Below, piece after piece: positions 1 to 5,721 of a stretch of DNA of 6,356 bases (the first letter of the stretch is position 1; each line of letters starts with the position of its first letter). Source of the stretch: JBKJTP01 sp046590195 (GTDB lineage: Bacteria > Bacteroidota > Ignavibacteria > Palsa-1295); the NCBI GenBank assembly GCA_046590195.1, contig JBKJTP010000168.1, forward strand, positions 1 through 6,356, read 5' to 3'. The translations under genes were made by a program, and so were the position numbers. The notes under the pieces were generated by a model. The model saw only the letters and a program-made list of their open reading frames with translations. It had not been told where the DNA came from and searched no databases.

Positions 1-1
1 C

Positions 2-21
2 GGCCACTTTGCCAAGTGGCC
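2..21. repeat. Perfect 8-bp inverted repeat (hairpin) at the window edge
   Basis: GGCCACTT (2-9) is followed by the 4-nt loop TGCC and the exact reverse complement AAGTGGCC (14-21). Further GC-rich sequence follows to about 37 (CTACGGGATGCCGGCC). It lies 75 nt upstream of the redoxin start codon. It could be the terminator of an upstream gene or the end of an intergenic palindromic repeat cut by the window edge. No T-run follows on the + strand, so I favour a repeat, weakly. Confidence 0.5.
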
Positions 22-95
22 CTACGGGATGCCGGCCATCTAACTTGAGGGATAAATTAGGTCAGTCGCTGGTTTTACCTCCATACCCAACTCCA

Positions 96-698
96 ATGAA
101 AACTCTCTTTACACTTCTCGTTATTGGCTTCTTTGCTATGACCTCGAATGCGTCGGCTGATCCTATTGTCGGTGCTGCTGCGCCTGCGTTTACATTGCAG
201 GACTTGAGCGGCAAGTCTGTCGATCTCGCGCAGTACAAAGGCCAGATCGTTGTGCTTGAGTGGATCAATCCGTTCTGTCCATATTCGAAGGGGCAATACA
301 CGACTGGTAACGCGCAGGGTCTGCAGAAGAAGTACACTGATCAAGGTGTCGTTTGGCTGACGATCAATTCCACAAACGCATCACATGCGAATGCTCGCAC
401 TAACGAGGAGTTCGCTGCTCTATTGGTAGACGAATGGAAGTCAACAGCGACTGCACATCTTCGCGATGCTGATGGGGTGGTTGGAAAGCTCTACGAAGCG
501 CGCACGACACCGCACCTCTATGTCATCGATGCGAAGGGTGTGCTCGCTTATGCCGGCGCGATCGATGATGATCGTTCAGCTGACGGCGGAAAGAACGCGA
601 CGATCAATTACGTTGCTCAAGCAATTGATGAGCTTGCGGCCGGGAAATCAGTCTCGATTCCGGAAACAAAGCCTTACGGGTGCAGTGTTAAGTACTGA
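96..698 (+). CDS. Secreted redoxin (AhpC/TSA-type thioredoxin-fold protein)
   Basis: This 200-aa protein has a signal peptide (about residues 1-21, hydrophobic core LFTLLVIGFFAM, likely cleavage ASA|D) and is probably periplasmic. The mature part is a redoxin domain. It has the N-terminal G-AAPAFTLQDLSGK strand region, the active-site segment WINPFCPYSK with Cys61, and TTPHLYVID with the probable cis-proline P139. It ends in the family-typical KPYGCSVKY tail, with Cys196. A classical CxxC is absent (CPYS), so Cys61 would act alone or pair with Cys196, as in peroxiredoxin-like members; that pairing is inference. The ATG at 96 is preferred over an in-frame ATG at 9 because it begins a clean signal peptide and the upstream 29 residues look non-native. 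No Shine-Dalgarno sequence is visible before it, as is common in Bacteroidota relatives. The gene is convergent with the GT9 gene. The physiological substrate cannot be told. Confidence 0.88.
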   Translation: MKTLFTLLVIGFFAMTSNASADPIVGAAAPAFTLQDLSGKSVDLAQYKGQIVVLEWINPFCPYSKGQYTTGNAQGLQKKYTDQGVVWLTINSTNASHANARTNEEFAALLVDEWKSTATAHLRDADGVVGKLYEARTTPHLYVIDAKGVLAYAGAIDDDRSADGGKNATINYVAQAIDELAAGKSVSIPETKPYGCSVKY

Positions 699-726
699 GT
701 CTGAGAGATAAAACGTCTCAAAGGAC

Positions 727-740
727 GGTGGTTAACCACC
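727..740. repeat. 14-bp perfect palindrome over the GT9 stop codon
   Basis: GGTGGTTAACCACC is its own reverse complement. It covers the last two glycine codons and the TAA stop of the GT9 gene, in the 33-nt gap between the two convergent genes. With no loop it is better seen as a possible dimeric-protein site or a chance palindrome than as a terminator stem. A weak 5-bp stem, TGAGA/TCTCA (702-706/716-720), lies just after the redoxin stop and is the only candidate terminator for that gene. Confidence 0.35.
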
Positions 741-1763
741 AACGATCTTTTCTCTAAAGATAAAAAACATGAAAGCGATCTTTGCTACCTCGGTAGCGGA
801 GATCGTTTTCATGCATTTATGGGTGAAGATCGGACAAACGTCGCTGCCATGCGCTGTGCATGGTCTGCACCAGAGTCCCTCCGCTTCAACGATCCGCGAC
901 ATCGATTCCGGAGGCGCGAAGCCAAACTCCTTAACCGTCGGTCCATAGATCACGACGCTTGGCGTCCCGACTGCTGTTGCTAAATGGATCGGTGCGCTGT
1001 CGTTGCCGATCAAGAGCCTGCACTTGCCAATGACTCCCGCAGCTTGCGTGAGTGTGGTCTTACCTGCAAGATTCATCACGCGCGTTGGATCGACCGCCTT
1101 GATCCTCTCTCCTACTTCGCGCTCTGCTGGTCCGCCGATCACAGCGATGTGGATATCCCGTTGCAAGAGCAAATGCGCGAGCTCCACGAACTTGTCATCG
1201 CCCCACTTCTTCGTTGCCCATACACTACCAGGTGCAAGCGCGATCGTGTTCTCAGCGATCGTTTCGCTGAACTCTGACGCGTGATGATTCAAGCGTGGAA
1301 GAGCAAGCTTACTAATATAATCAAATAGAGGATCGAGTAACGCGATCGCGCGAGATGTTCTCGGTGTGCCAAATGGTGGCTCTTCTACTCTATGTGTCAA
1401 CTCAGCATCGCTCGCGAAGCCGATCTTCGTTGCGATGCTTAACCGCTTTGCAAGTTCGATGCTGCGCTTTGAACTGTGAAGCAGGAAGAGATGCGTGAAG
1501 CGCTCGGCGTTGAGTTGTGCTGCGATACGCTCGATGCCTGCGGTGCCGCTATCGGTGCCGCGCTTATCGAAGACGATGACATCATCAACGTCAGGCGATG
1601 CGCTTGCAAGTTCGGCTGCGTCGGGTCGCGTGAGATAGATAATGCGCGCTGTCGGCTCAAGCCGCTTGAGTTCTGCGGGCAGTGCGAGCGAGATCACGAC
1701 ATCACCAGGGAATGCCATCTCGATGACCAGCGCGTTGATGCCGCTATACTTTTGCTGACTCAT
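732..1763 (-). CDS. Glycosyltransferase family 9, LPS heptosyltransferase-like
   Basis: This 343-aa protein is near the usual GT9 length. The N-terminal Rossmann-like half begins ALVIEMAFPGDVVISLALPA; Asp21 in PGD matches the conserved Gly-Asp of WaaC/WaaF heptosyltransferases. The C-terminal nucleotide-sugar half carries LAPGSVWATKKW (about 176-187) and GNDSAPIHLATAVGTPSV (253-270). It ends in a cysteine group C299-x2-C302-x7-C310-x6-C317, a pattern seen in many GT9 proteins. The likely role is transfer of a heptose or related sugar to an LPS core-type acceptor at the inner face of the inner membrane; donor and acceptor are not determinable here. The start at 1763 is chosen because its ATG overlaps the acyltransferase stop (ATGA) and has a GGAAGGA ribosome site 9 nt upstream. 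A 13-codon longer reading from 1802 lies inside the upstream gene. The last 26 codons contain a terminator-like hairpin. Confidence 0.9.
   Translation of the reverse strand: MSQQKYSGINALVIEMAFPGDVVISLALPAELKRLEPTARIIYLTRPDAAELASASPDVDDVIVFDKRGTDSGTAGIERIAAQLNAERFTHLFLLHSSKRSIELAKRLSIATKIGFASDAELTHRVEEPPFGTPRTSRAIALLDPLFDYISKLALPRLNHHASEFSETIAENTIALAPGSVWATKKWGDDKFVELAHLLLQRDIHIAVIGGPAEREVGERIKAVDPTRVMNLAGKTTLTQAAGVIGKCRLLIGNDSAPIHLATAVGTPSVVIYGPTVKEFGFAPPESMSRIVEAEGLWCRPCTAHGSDVCPIFTHKCMKTISATEVAKIAFMFFIFREKIVGG
762..810 (-). terminator. Intrinsic-terminator-like hairpin inside the GT9 3' end
   Basis: On the minus strand, an 11-nt arm (800-810) pairs with 771-781 apart from one G-T wobble. 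A 2x2 internal loop follows, then a GCTACC/GGTAGC stem (784-789/792-797). The 3' side is followed after three nucleotides by TTTTTT (minus-strand reading of 762-767). Geometry and T-tract fit a Rho-independent terminator for the acyltransferase-GT9 operon, but it lies 28-79 nt before the stop codon, in coding sequence. On the + strand the A-run precedes the stem and no T-run follows, so it should work mainly for minus-strand transcripts. Confidence 0.5.
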
Positions 1764-2695
1764 TCGCGCGCGTCCTTCCAGCGTTTGTGTTGCCAGAGCC
1801 AAAGCTCGGGTCGCTGGCGAATGATCTTCTCGAGAAGTGCAGTGTGGCGTGCGGTAAGTGCTTCCACGTTCTCCGGAGTTGCACCTGTGAGATCGGTGAA
1901 AGGCACGTTATGGAATGTCATCTCATAGCCGCCATCTTTCGTGCGCACGCACTCAGCGAGATAGATCGGCGCGCTTGTGCGCAAGGCGAAGCGAGCTACG
2001 CCTTCGAAGGTCGGGACCTTGCGGCCAAAGAACTCGATCTTGACACTCTCTGCGGGCGCTGCCTGATCGCCGAGCATCGCGAGTATCTTCCCTGATTGCA
2101 GCACACGAAACGACGCTCGCACATCTCCAGCGCCGATCATGATGTTTCCAAAGCGCGTGCGCATCATCTGAAGGAAACGCTCGGCGTAGCCATCGCGCTG
2201 ATTCTTAACGATGACATAGAGCGGCTGCTTCAGCTTCAGCGCTGTGCCAACGGCCATCCATTCCCAGTTGGCAAGATGTGCCGAGAGCAGGATCATCCCC
2301 TTGCCTTCTCGAAGTACCGCTTCGATCTCCGGTTGATTTGTGATGTGCAGGCGCTTCTCGATCACCTTGCGTGAAGCGAAGCGGAGATAGAGCATCTCGA
2401 AGAAGACGGTGCCCAAATTGCCATAACTATCACTGGCGAGTTTGTTCAGCTCGGCTTCTGGCAACGACCGAAAAGCGTGACGAAGATTGTCCATCGTCAC
2501 GCTTTTGCGAATACCAACAGTAAATGCCGCCCTTGCGAGCAACGATCCGAGCGCCGCGAGCACCGTTTGCATGGTGGGGATAACAACCGGCGCCTCAATG
2601 TAGTGGCGCTGCGATCTGACGTAGAGACGCGCTACAGCGCGTCTCTGGAAGCTCTCGGCACGAATAGATCTTTGTGGTGGCCTGAATGTTCTCAT
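1760..2695 (-). CDS. Lipid A biosynthesis (LpxL/HtrB-type) lysophospholipid acyltransferase
   Basis: This is a membrane-associated acyltransferase expected to add a secondary acyl chain to lipid A (LpxL/LpxM family) or a related lipid. Read as 311 aa, it has the catalytic H-x4-E motif in LSAHLANWEW (His140, Glu145), LAMLGDQAAP (about 205-214) and the C-terminal LWLWQHKRWK (298-307), all in family order. A hydrophobic segment at about 43-58 matches the N-terminal membrane anchor. The start is uncertain. The ATG at 2695 lies in a palindromic repeat element, which encodes residues 1-25; family-like sequence seems to resume near residue 29 (QRHYIEAPVV). The next in-frame ATG (2572, residue 42) would give 270 aa and cut the usual N-terminus slightly short. 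Neither has a clear ribosome site. The stop overlaps the GT9 start by 4 nt, so the two are translationally coupled. Confidence 0.87.
   Translation of the reverse strand: MRTFRPPQRSIRAESFQRRAVARLYVRSQRHYIEAPVVIPTMQTVLAALGSLLARAAFTVGIRKSVTMDNLRHAFRSLPEAELNKLASDSYGNLGTVFFEMLYLRFASRKVIEKRLHITNQPEIEAVLREGKGMILLSAHLANWEWMAVGTALKLKQPLYVIVKNQRDGYAERFLQMMRTRFGNIMIGAGDVRASFRVLQSGKILAMLGDQAAPAESVKIEFFGRKVPTFEGVARFALRTSAPIYLAECVRTKDGGYEMTFHNVPFTDLTGATPENVEALTARHTALLEKIIRQRPELWLWQHKRWKDARE
1773..1779 (-). promoter_or_regulatory. Shine-Dalgarno site for the GT9 gene
   Basis: GGAAGGA on the minus strand lies 9 nt before the ATG at 1763, inside the last codons of the acyltransferase gene. It decides the GT9 start in favour of 1763. 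Confidence 0.65.
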
Positions 2696-2720
2696 GAGAC
2701 GCGCTGTAGCGCGTCTCTAC
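2621..2720. mobile_element. 100-bp MITE/REP-like element with 25-bp palindromic terminal inverted repeats
   Basis: The left arm (2621-2645) and right arm (2696-2720) are exact reverse complements over 25 bp. Each arm is also a near-perfect hairpin: AGAGACGCGCT (2623-2633) pairs with 2636-2646, and GAGACGCGCT (2696-2705) pairs with 2708-2717. Between them lie 50 bp without obvious structure. The outer ends read GTAGAG...CTCTAC. I see no clear target-site duplication and no transposase. From memory, palindromes of this kind recur between genes in many bacterial genomes and give spurious peptides such as ETRYSASL in one frame, as here. It overlaps the first 25 codons of the acyltransferase frame. 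Whether it moves as a unit or is two inserted palindromes is not decided by one copy. Confidence 0.6.
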
Positions 2721-2729
2721 AACGACAAA

Positions 2730-2749
2730 CCCCGGGCTTACGCCCGGGG
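2730..2749. repeat. GC-rich palindrome, perfect 8-bp stem
   Basis: CCCCGGGC (2730-2737), loop TTAC, GCCCGGGG (2742-2749). It sits between the GWxTD stop and the acyltransferase start. Read on the minus strand, the stem is followed by TTTGTCGTTG, so it could act as a weak terminator for the GWxTD gene. Its form also fits a dispersed intergenic palindrome family, given the two neighbouring hairpins. Confidence 0.65.
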
Positions 2750-2762
2750 CCGCCAACGTTGC

Positions 2763-2775
2763 GCCCCTTCGGGGC
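2763..2775. repeat. Short GC hairpin just after the GWxTD gene
   Basis: GCCCC (2763-2767), loop TTC, GGGGC (2771-2775), 12 nt past the GWxTD stop codon. No T-run follows it on the minus strand. It is the third palindrome type in the cluster at 2621-2775 and probably belongs to the same composite repeat as the 2730-2749 hairpin. Confidence 0.55.
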
Positions 2776-2787
2776 CGAGAAACTTCC

Positions 2788-4236
2788 TTATCGCATCTGT
2801 ACCGCATCCTGCGAGTACCAATCGTGGTTAGAAACCTCGCCGAGGACGTTGGAGTGGACGAGTACAAAATTGCCGCCGCCCTGTCGATCGACAAAGACGA
2901 ATTCGGCCATCGATCCACTCGTGAGTTTGCCGCGATAGTTGGAGTTCTGCCAGACCATATACGGCCTCGTGCCGATGGTATGACCTTCGAAATCTTCATG
3001 CGTTGCCTCGCCATATTTAATGGTAATGCGGCCGCGATCAGTCTTCCAACCTGGCGTCTTCATGACCTTGTACTTCTTATCGATCTCGGTTACACGAGAA
3101 TAGTAGTTGGTGTATGCTGTGAGTGGCGTTTGGCTGGCATCGCGGGCGCGCCAGAAAGCATAGAGATAATTACGCTTTTCATCAACGGTCTTTGCCTGTG
3201 CAAAAAGCTTCGAGTCTTTCTCTTCACCGACATACTTCGCCTGCGCGATCTTGTCATCTAGCTCGCCCTCAGAGAGTCGGGCGATCTCGGAACTCATGAA
3301 GATCGTCTGCTCAGAAGCCGCGTCCATCGTCGGTGCTGCATCTTCTTCACCAGCGAACTCGATGCCGCTGTCGTAGAAGAAGGTCTTCTTCGATTCGCCC
3401 TCGTGTTTGCCATTCTGCTTGATCGATACTTCAAGCGTATAACGATCGGTCGGTAGTCCATCGATCGCAACCGTTCCGATGACCGGGATGATCGGTTGAG
3501 AGAGTGACTCCGCGCGCGTGTTCGTATACATCTGCAGTCCCTTCGAATCGAGAATGCGCGTTACGATCTCGACTTGCTTGTTCGGATCGACTGAAGCCTG
3601 CGGCACGTAGAGCTCGGTGTAATAATAGAGCTTGCTATAGAGATCGCCGTAGACATTCGATGGGTTAGGTGTTACGATGTAGCCGACGCGCTCGAACGGG
3701 CTCTTGCTGCCGTTTGACGCTACAACCTCTGACGCGAGTTCGATACCACCCAGTGCGAAGTTCTGATCGGGCTTTGGGATGGAGAGCTCAACGGTCCTGA
3801 TGATCTCGTTCTTCTTTCCATTCGGTGCGGTCTGCGTCCAGATGAGCACAGCTTCGAGCTTATCGCTGTACGGCACTGTGAAGATCGCGCCATCGAGTAC
3901 CTTCATCGCACCCGACTGATCGAGATCGCCTTTCGAGCCATTGAAGTTCACATCCTTGCTGATCTCTTGGGTTGCAATGACCTTGCCGTTCTCGCGGATC
4001 TCTGCTCGTGCGTCGATCGCGGCAGAATATCCCTTCGCTGCTTGCTTGAAGTTCAGCGCGCGATAGATCACGCCATAATAGAGCTCGACCTGCGCCTTCG
4101 TTGGATCAAGACGGAATGCTACGGCATCGAACTCGAGCTCGCCACCCGTCTGGGCGGAGATCGGCGATGCATCGAACGACGCCGCTAGCGTTACGGCTAG
4201 GACGATGGACAGGAAAAAAGAGGTCAGCTTTCTCAT
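2788..4236 (-). CDS. Exported GWxTD-domain protein
   Basis: This 482-aa protein has a signal peptide (MRKLTSFFLSIVLAVTLAAS..., likely cleavage ISA|Q near residue 28) and so acts outside the cytoplasm. The first 290 residues look beta-rich and carry no motif I recognise. An acidic linker (about 294-310) and a helical, charged part (about 315-390) follow. The signature GWKTDRGRITIKYGEATHED begins at residue 396 and continues into RPYMVWQNSN (424-433), which matches the GWxTD domain. That domain is known from Bacteroidota, Chlorobi, Acidobacteriota and relatives, and no function is established that I know of. The ATG at 4236 is chosen; a TTG two codons upstream (4242) is less likely. No Shine-Dalgarno sequence is evident. 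The gene stands between a terminator-bounded PorV gene and the acyltransferase, so it probably has its own promoter. A role in the envelope is inference from the signal peptide and neighbours. Confidence 0.88.
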   Translation of the reverse strand: MRKLTSFFLSIVLAVTLAASFDASPISAQTGGELEFDAVAFRLDPTKAQVELYYGVIYRALNFKQAAKGYSAAIDARAEIRENGKVIATQEISKDVNFNGSKGDLDQSGAMKVLDGAIFTVPYSDKLEAVLIWTQTAPNGKKNEIIRTVELSIPKPDQNFALGGIELASEVVASNGSKSPFERVGYIVTPNPSNVYGDLYSKLYYYTELYVPQASVDPNKQVEIVTRILDSKGLQMYTNTRAESLSQPIIPVIGTVAIDGLPTDRYTLEVSIKQNGKHEGESKKTFFYDSGIEFAGEEDAAPTMDAASEQTIFMSSEIARLSEGELDDKIAQAKYVGEEKDSKLFAQAKTVDEKRNYLYAFWRARDASQTPLTAYTNYYSRVTEIDKKYKVMKTPGWKTDRGRITIKYGEATHEDFEGHTIGTRPYMVWQNSNYRGKLTSGSMAEFVFVDRQGGGNFVLVHSNVLGEVSNHDWYSQDAVQMR

Positions 4237-4262
4237 ACGCAAAAAATAGGATGATGCTACTA

Positions 4263-4285
4263 TACGAATCGTACGAAGTATACGA
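4263..4285. repeat. Three TACGA units at exact 9-bp spacing
   Basis: TACGA occurs at 4263-4267, 4272-4276 and 4281-4285, each 9 bp after the last, with the preceding base A, G, A. The middle unit forms the palindrome TCGTACGA with its flanks. It lies 27-49 nt upstream of the GWxTD start codon, within the expected 5' leader or promoter. It could be a binding site for a repeat-recognising regulator, or a chance tandem pattern. Confidence 0.4.
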
Positions 4286-4331
4286 GTCGAAGGATGAAGG
4301 TTTCAGACCGGAAACTATGGCCCATACATCG

Positions 4332-4339
4332 CAAATATA
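4332..4339 (-). promoter_or_regulatory. Possible Bacteroidota-type -7 promoter element for the GWxTD gene
   Basis: The minus strand reads TATATTTG, an exact match to the Bacteroidota -7 consensus TAnnTTTG, about 95 nt before the ATG at 4236. A matching -33 TTG at the usual spacing is missing: the nearest TTG (4371-4369) is 29 nt upstream, too far. Support is therefore partial. Confidence 0.35.
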
Positions 4340-4460
4340 GCCAGTTTGCCGGATCGATCGAGTAGTAACAAGGGCAGTCGTATATCGCCCATATCACTTT
4401 CGTGGTTCCTAGTTTGGGATGAATCGGTGGTCACACAAAGTTACAAGCAACGATCAGAAA

Positions 4461-4490
4461 CGATAAGAGCGCCCGAAGGCGCTCTTATCG
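4461..4490 (-). terminator. Strong terminator hairpin after the PorV-like gene
   Basis: A perfect 13-bp stem (4461-4473 with 4478-4490) encloses a 4-nt loop. In minus-strand RNA the loop is UUCG closed by C-G, the exceptionally stable tetraloop. The hairpin begins 62 nt after the PorV-like stop codon. After the stem only a short TTT follows (TTTCTGATC), so termination may lean on stem stability, or the hairpin may protect the 3' end. Confidence 0.75.
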
Positions 4491-4552
4491 CGAATGCTGC
4501 CTGAGCAACATTCAGCTTGCGTTAACCTTTGGTAGCCCGTTAGGGCGTACTG

Positions 4553-5623
4553 TTATTGGAACATCGCTGCGATCGATATGCGGTGGATCAAACCGAGGCT
4601 CGTGGTCGGGCTGATCGCATAATCGATGTTGCCGTTGAAGTCTTCTGACTTATAACGGAAACCGACACCAGCGCCGAGACCCAACTGATCCTGGTTGAAT
4701 GCATAACCTGCACGAAGCGCGAGCAAGTTATTCCAGAGATACTCTGCACCGATGTTGAATGTCTCAGGACCGTCGCTGTGTGCAGCGAAATCCAAAGCCA
4801 TGTTCAACTGCTGATCCTCGACCGTATTCTGGAACACATCAGTGGCTGCACCGATGCGGAATGAGAGCGGGATCGGGAAAGGATTTGTCGCGAGACGCGT
4901 ATCGAGCGGACGCCCTACCTGGTTGACACCGCCGCCGTTCTCAACGAGAAGCGAAAGCGAGTTACCCTGGAAGGAACGCTCAGGTCCCAGGTTCGACAAT
5001 GCCAGAGAGATCTTCGTGTTATAGAAATCTGTCTGATACAGAGAACCGGCATCGAACGCGATACCATCAGCGCTGAGATCGAGGATCGAATTGCGGACGT
5101 ACTTTACAGTACCGCCGAATGAGAACCGCTCCGTCAAAGCACCTGCAACGGTTACGCCCAAGGCCATATCATTGGCATTGAACGTACCGGCATTGTAATC
5201 CTTCTCGAGTGTTGAGCGCTCCATCGAACCATAATCGACAACGGTGAGGCTGACACCGATGCGATACTTATCGCTAAGCGGGATCACAGCACCGACGAAG
5301 TTATGGGTGATATCAGCGAACCAGCGTGTATAGGAAGCGCCGACGTTTGTCGCCTCGAGCTTCGCGATGCCTGCTGGATTCCAGTAGAGCGCAGTGATAT
5401 CATCGGCAAGCGCGCTATACGCTCCGCCCATACCTGCTGCACGAGCACCAACCCAGATCTTCTGGAATGTGCTGCCCGATGAACCCTCATTCGTAAAATC
5501 CTCAGATGTGGTCGACTGAGCGTATGCACTTGTGCCAGCGATCAGCGTGCAAGCCGATACACCAAGTGCAACAAGTCCGCCCTTCACCAAATGCTGAGTC
5601 TTGTTTCGTAGTGAACTTAACAT
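4553..5623 (-). CDS. PorV/PorQ-family outer-membrane beta-barrel protein
   Basis: This 356-aa protein has a signal peptide (LVALGVSACTLIAGTSAYA|QS, cleavage near residue 35) followed by a beta-barrel. The family signature GARAAGMGGAYSALADD (59-75) and LYWNPAGIA (79-87) is the FadL-like N-terminal segment shared by PorV and PorQ. Later segments alternate polar and hydrophobic residues (for example FNIGAEYLWNNLLALRAGYAF, about 289-309). PorV proteins take part in T9SS export and surface delivery of cargo carrying C-terminal domains. I cannot separate PorV from PorQ or another paralogue here. The ATG at 5623 is preferred to a TTG at 5641 because GGAG lies 9 nt before it. The chain ends in Phe-Gln rather than the usual terminal aromatic residue. 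It follows a T9SS-cargo-like gene on the same strand, which suits the proposed role. Confidence 0.88.
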   Translation of the reverse strand: MLSSLRNKTQHLVKGGLVALGVSACTLIAGTSAYAQSTTSEDFTNEGSSGSTFQKIWVGARAAGMGGAYSALADDITALYWNPAGIAKLEATNVGASYTRWFADITHNFVGAVIPLSDKYRIGVSLTVVDYGSMERSTLEKDYNAGTFNANDMALGVTVAGALTERFSFGGTVKYVRNSILDLSADGIAFDAGSLYQTDFYNTKISLALSNLGPERSFQGNSLSLLVENGGGVNQVGRPLDTRLATNPFPIPLSFRIGAATDVFQNTVEDQQLNMALDFAAHSDGPETFNIGAEYLWNNLLALRAGYAFNQDQLGLGAGVGFRYKSEDFNGNIDYAISPTTSLGLIHRISIAAMFQ

Positions 5624-5632
5624 AATCAAAAA

Positions 5633-5636
5633 CTCC
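5633..5636 (-). promoter_or_regulatory. Ribosome binding site for the PorV-like gene
   Basis: GGAG on the minus strand, 9 nt before the ATG at 5623. It supports that start over the TTG 18 nt upstream, which would place the site inside the coding sequence. Confidence 0.5.
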
Positions 5637-5680
5637 GACAACTCAAAATCACGTGTACGTAAGGTGACAGTGGTTGCTCA

Positions 5681-5706
5681 AGCCGGTCATTGTCTCATGA
5701 CCGGCT
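5681..5706 (-). terminator. Hairpin after the surface-protein gene
   Basis: AGCCGGTCAT (5681-5690) and ATGACCGGCT (5697-5706) form a perfect 10-bp stem with a 6-nt loop. It extends past a small internal loop by TTGCT/AGCAA (5674-5678/5710-5714). It begins 15 nt after the stop codon of the partial gene and ends 58 nt before the PorV-like ATG. No T-tract follows, so it may be an attenuating or 3'-stabilising hairpin that sets different levels for the two genes, not a full stop. Confidence 0.6.
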
Positions 5707-5721
5707 ACAAGCAAAACTGTA

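Larger units (their letters stand above)
4243..4552. other. Non-coding region of about 310 nt between the PorV-like and GWxTD genes
   Basis: I find no convincing gene here; the open frames are short and lack family features. It holds the strong PorV-side terminator (4461-4490), a three-fold 9-bp-period repeat (4263-4285), a possible Bacteroidota-type -7 element (4332-4339) and weak inverted repeats such as GGGC/GCCC around 4373-4391. The likely job is termination of the upstream unit and promotion of the GWxTD gene. Confidence 0.6.

Noticed and set aside
53..60. TAAATTAG as a -7 promoter element for the redoxin gene
   Set aside because: It has one mismatch to TAnnTTTG and no -33 TTG at proper spacing; the TTG at 45-47 is far too close.
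9..95. N-terminal extension of the redoxin from the ATG at 9
   Set aside because: The extra 29 residues would precede a textbook signal peptide, and the ATG lies in the left-edge hairpin region; they are unlikely to be translated.
1476..2374. Three + strand open frames of 92-150 codons opposite the GT9 and acyltransferase genes
   Set aside because: They are antisense shadows of genes with clear catalytic motifs; their translations are Cys/Arg-rich and show no recognisable domain.
2621..2720. CRISPR-like reading of the repeated arms
   Set aside because: There are only two copies, in inverted orientation and each palindromic, with one 50-bp interval; no array and no cas gene.
2477..3014. Open frames on both strands across the palindrome cluster, with peptides such as ETRYSASL/ETRYSASH repeated
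   Set aside because: They arise from the repeat arms and from antisense reading of the acyltransferase and GWxTD genes; they have no family features or plausible starts.
4101..4340. A 79-codon + strand frame reaching from the GWxTD 5' end into the non-coding region
   Set aside because: Most of it is antisense to the GWxTD signal peptide region, and it shows no domain or ribosome site.
5644..5651. TGATTTTG (minus strand) as a -7 element for the PorV-like gene
   Set aside because: It has one mismatch in the key TA and the nearest TTG is about 27 nt away; a start site here would also leave a very short leader.
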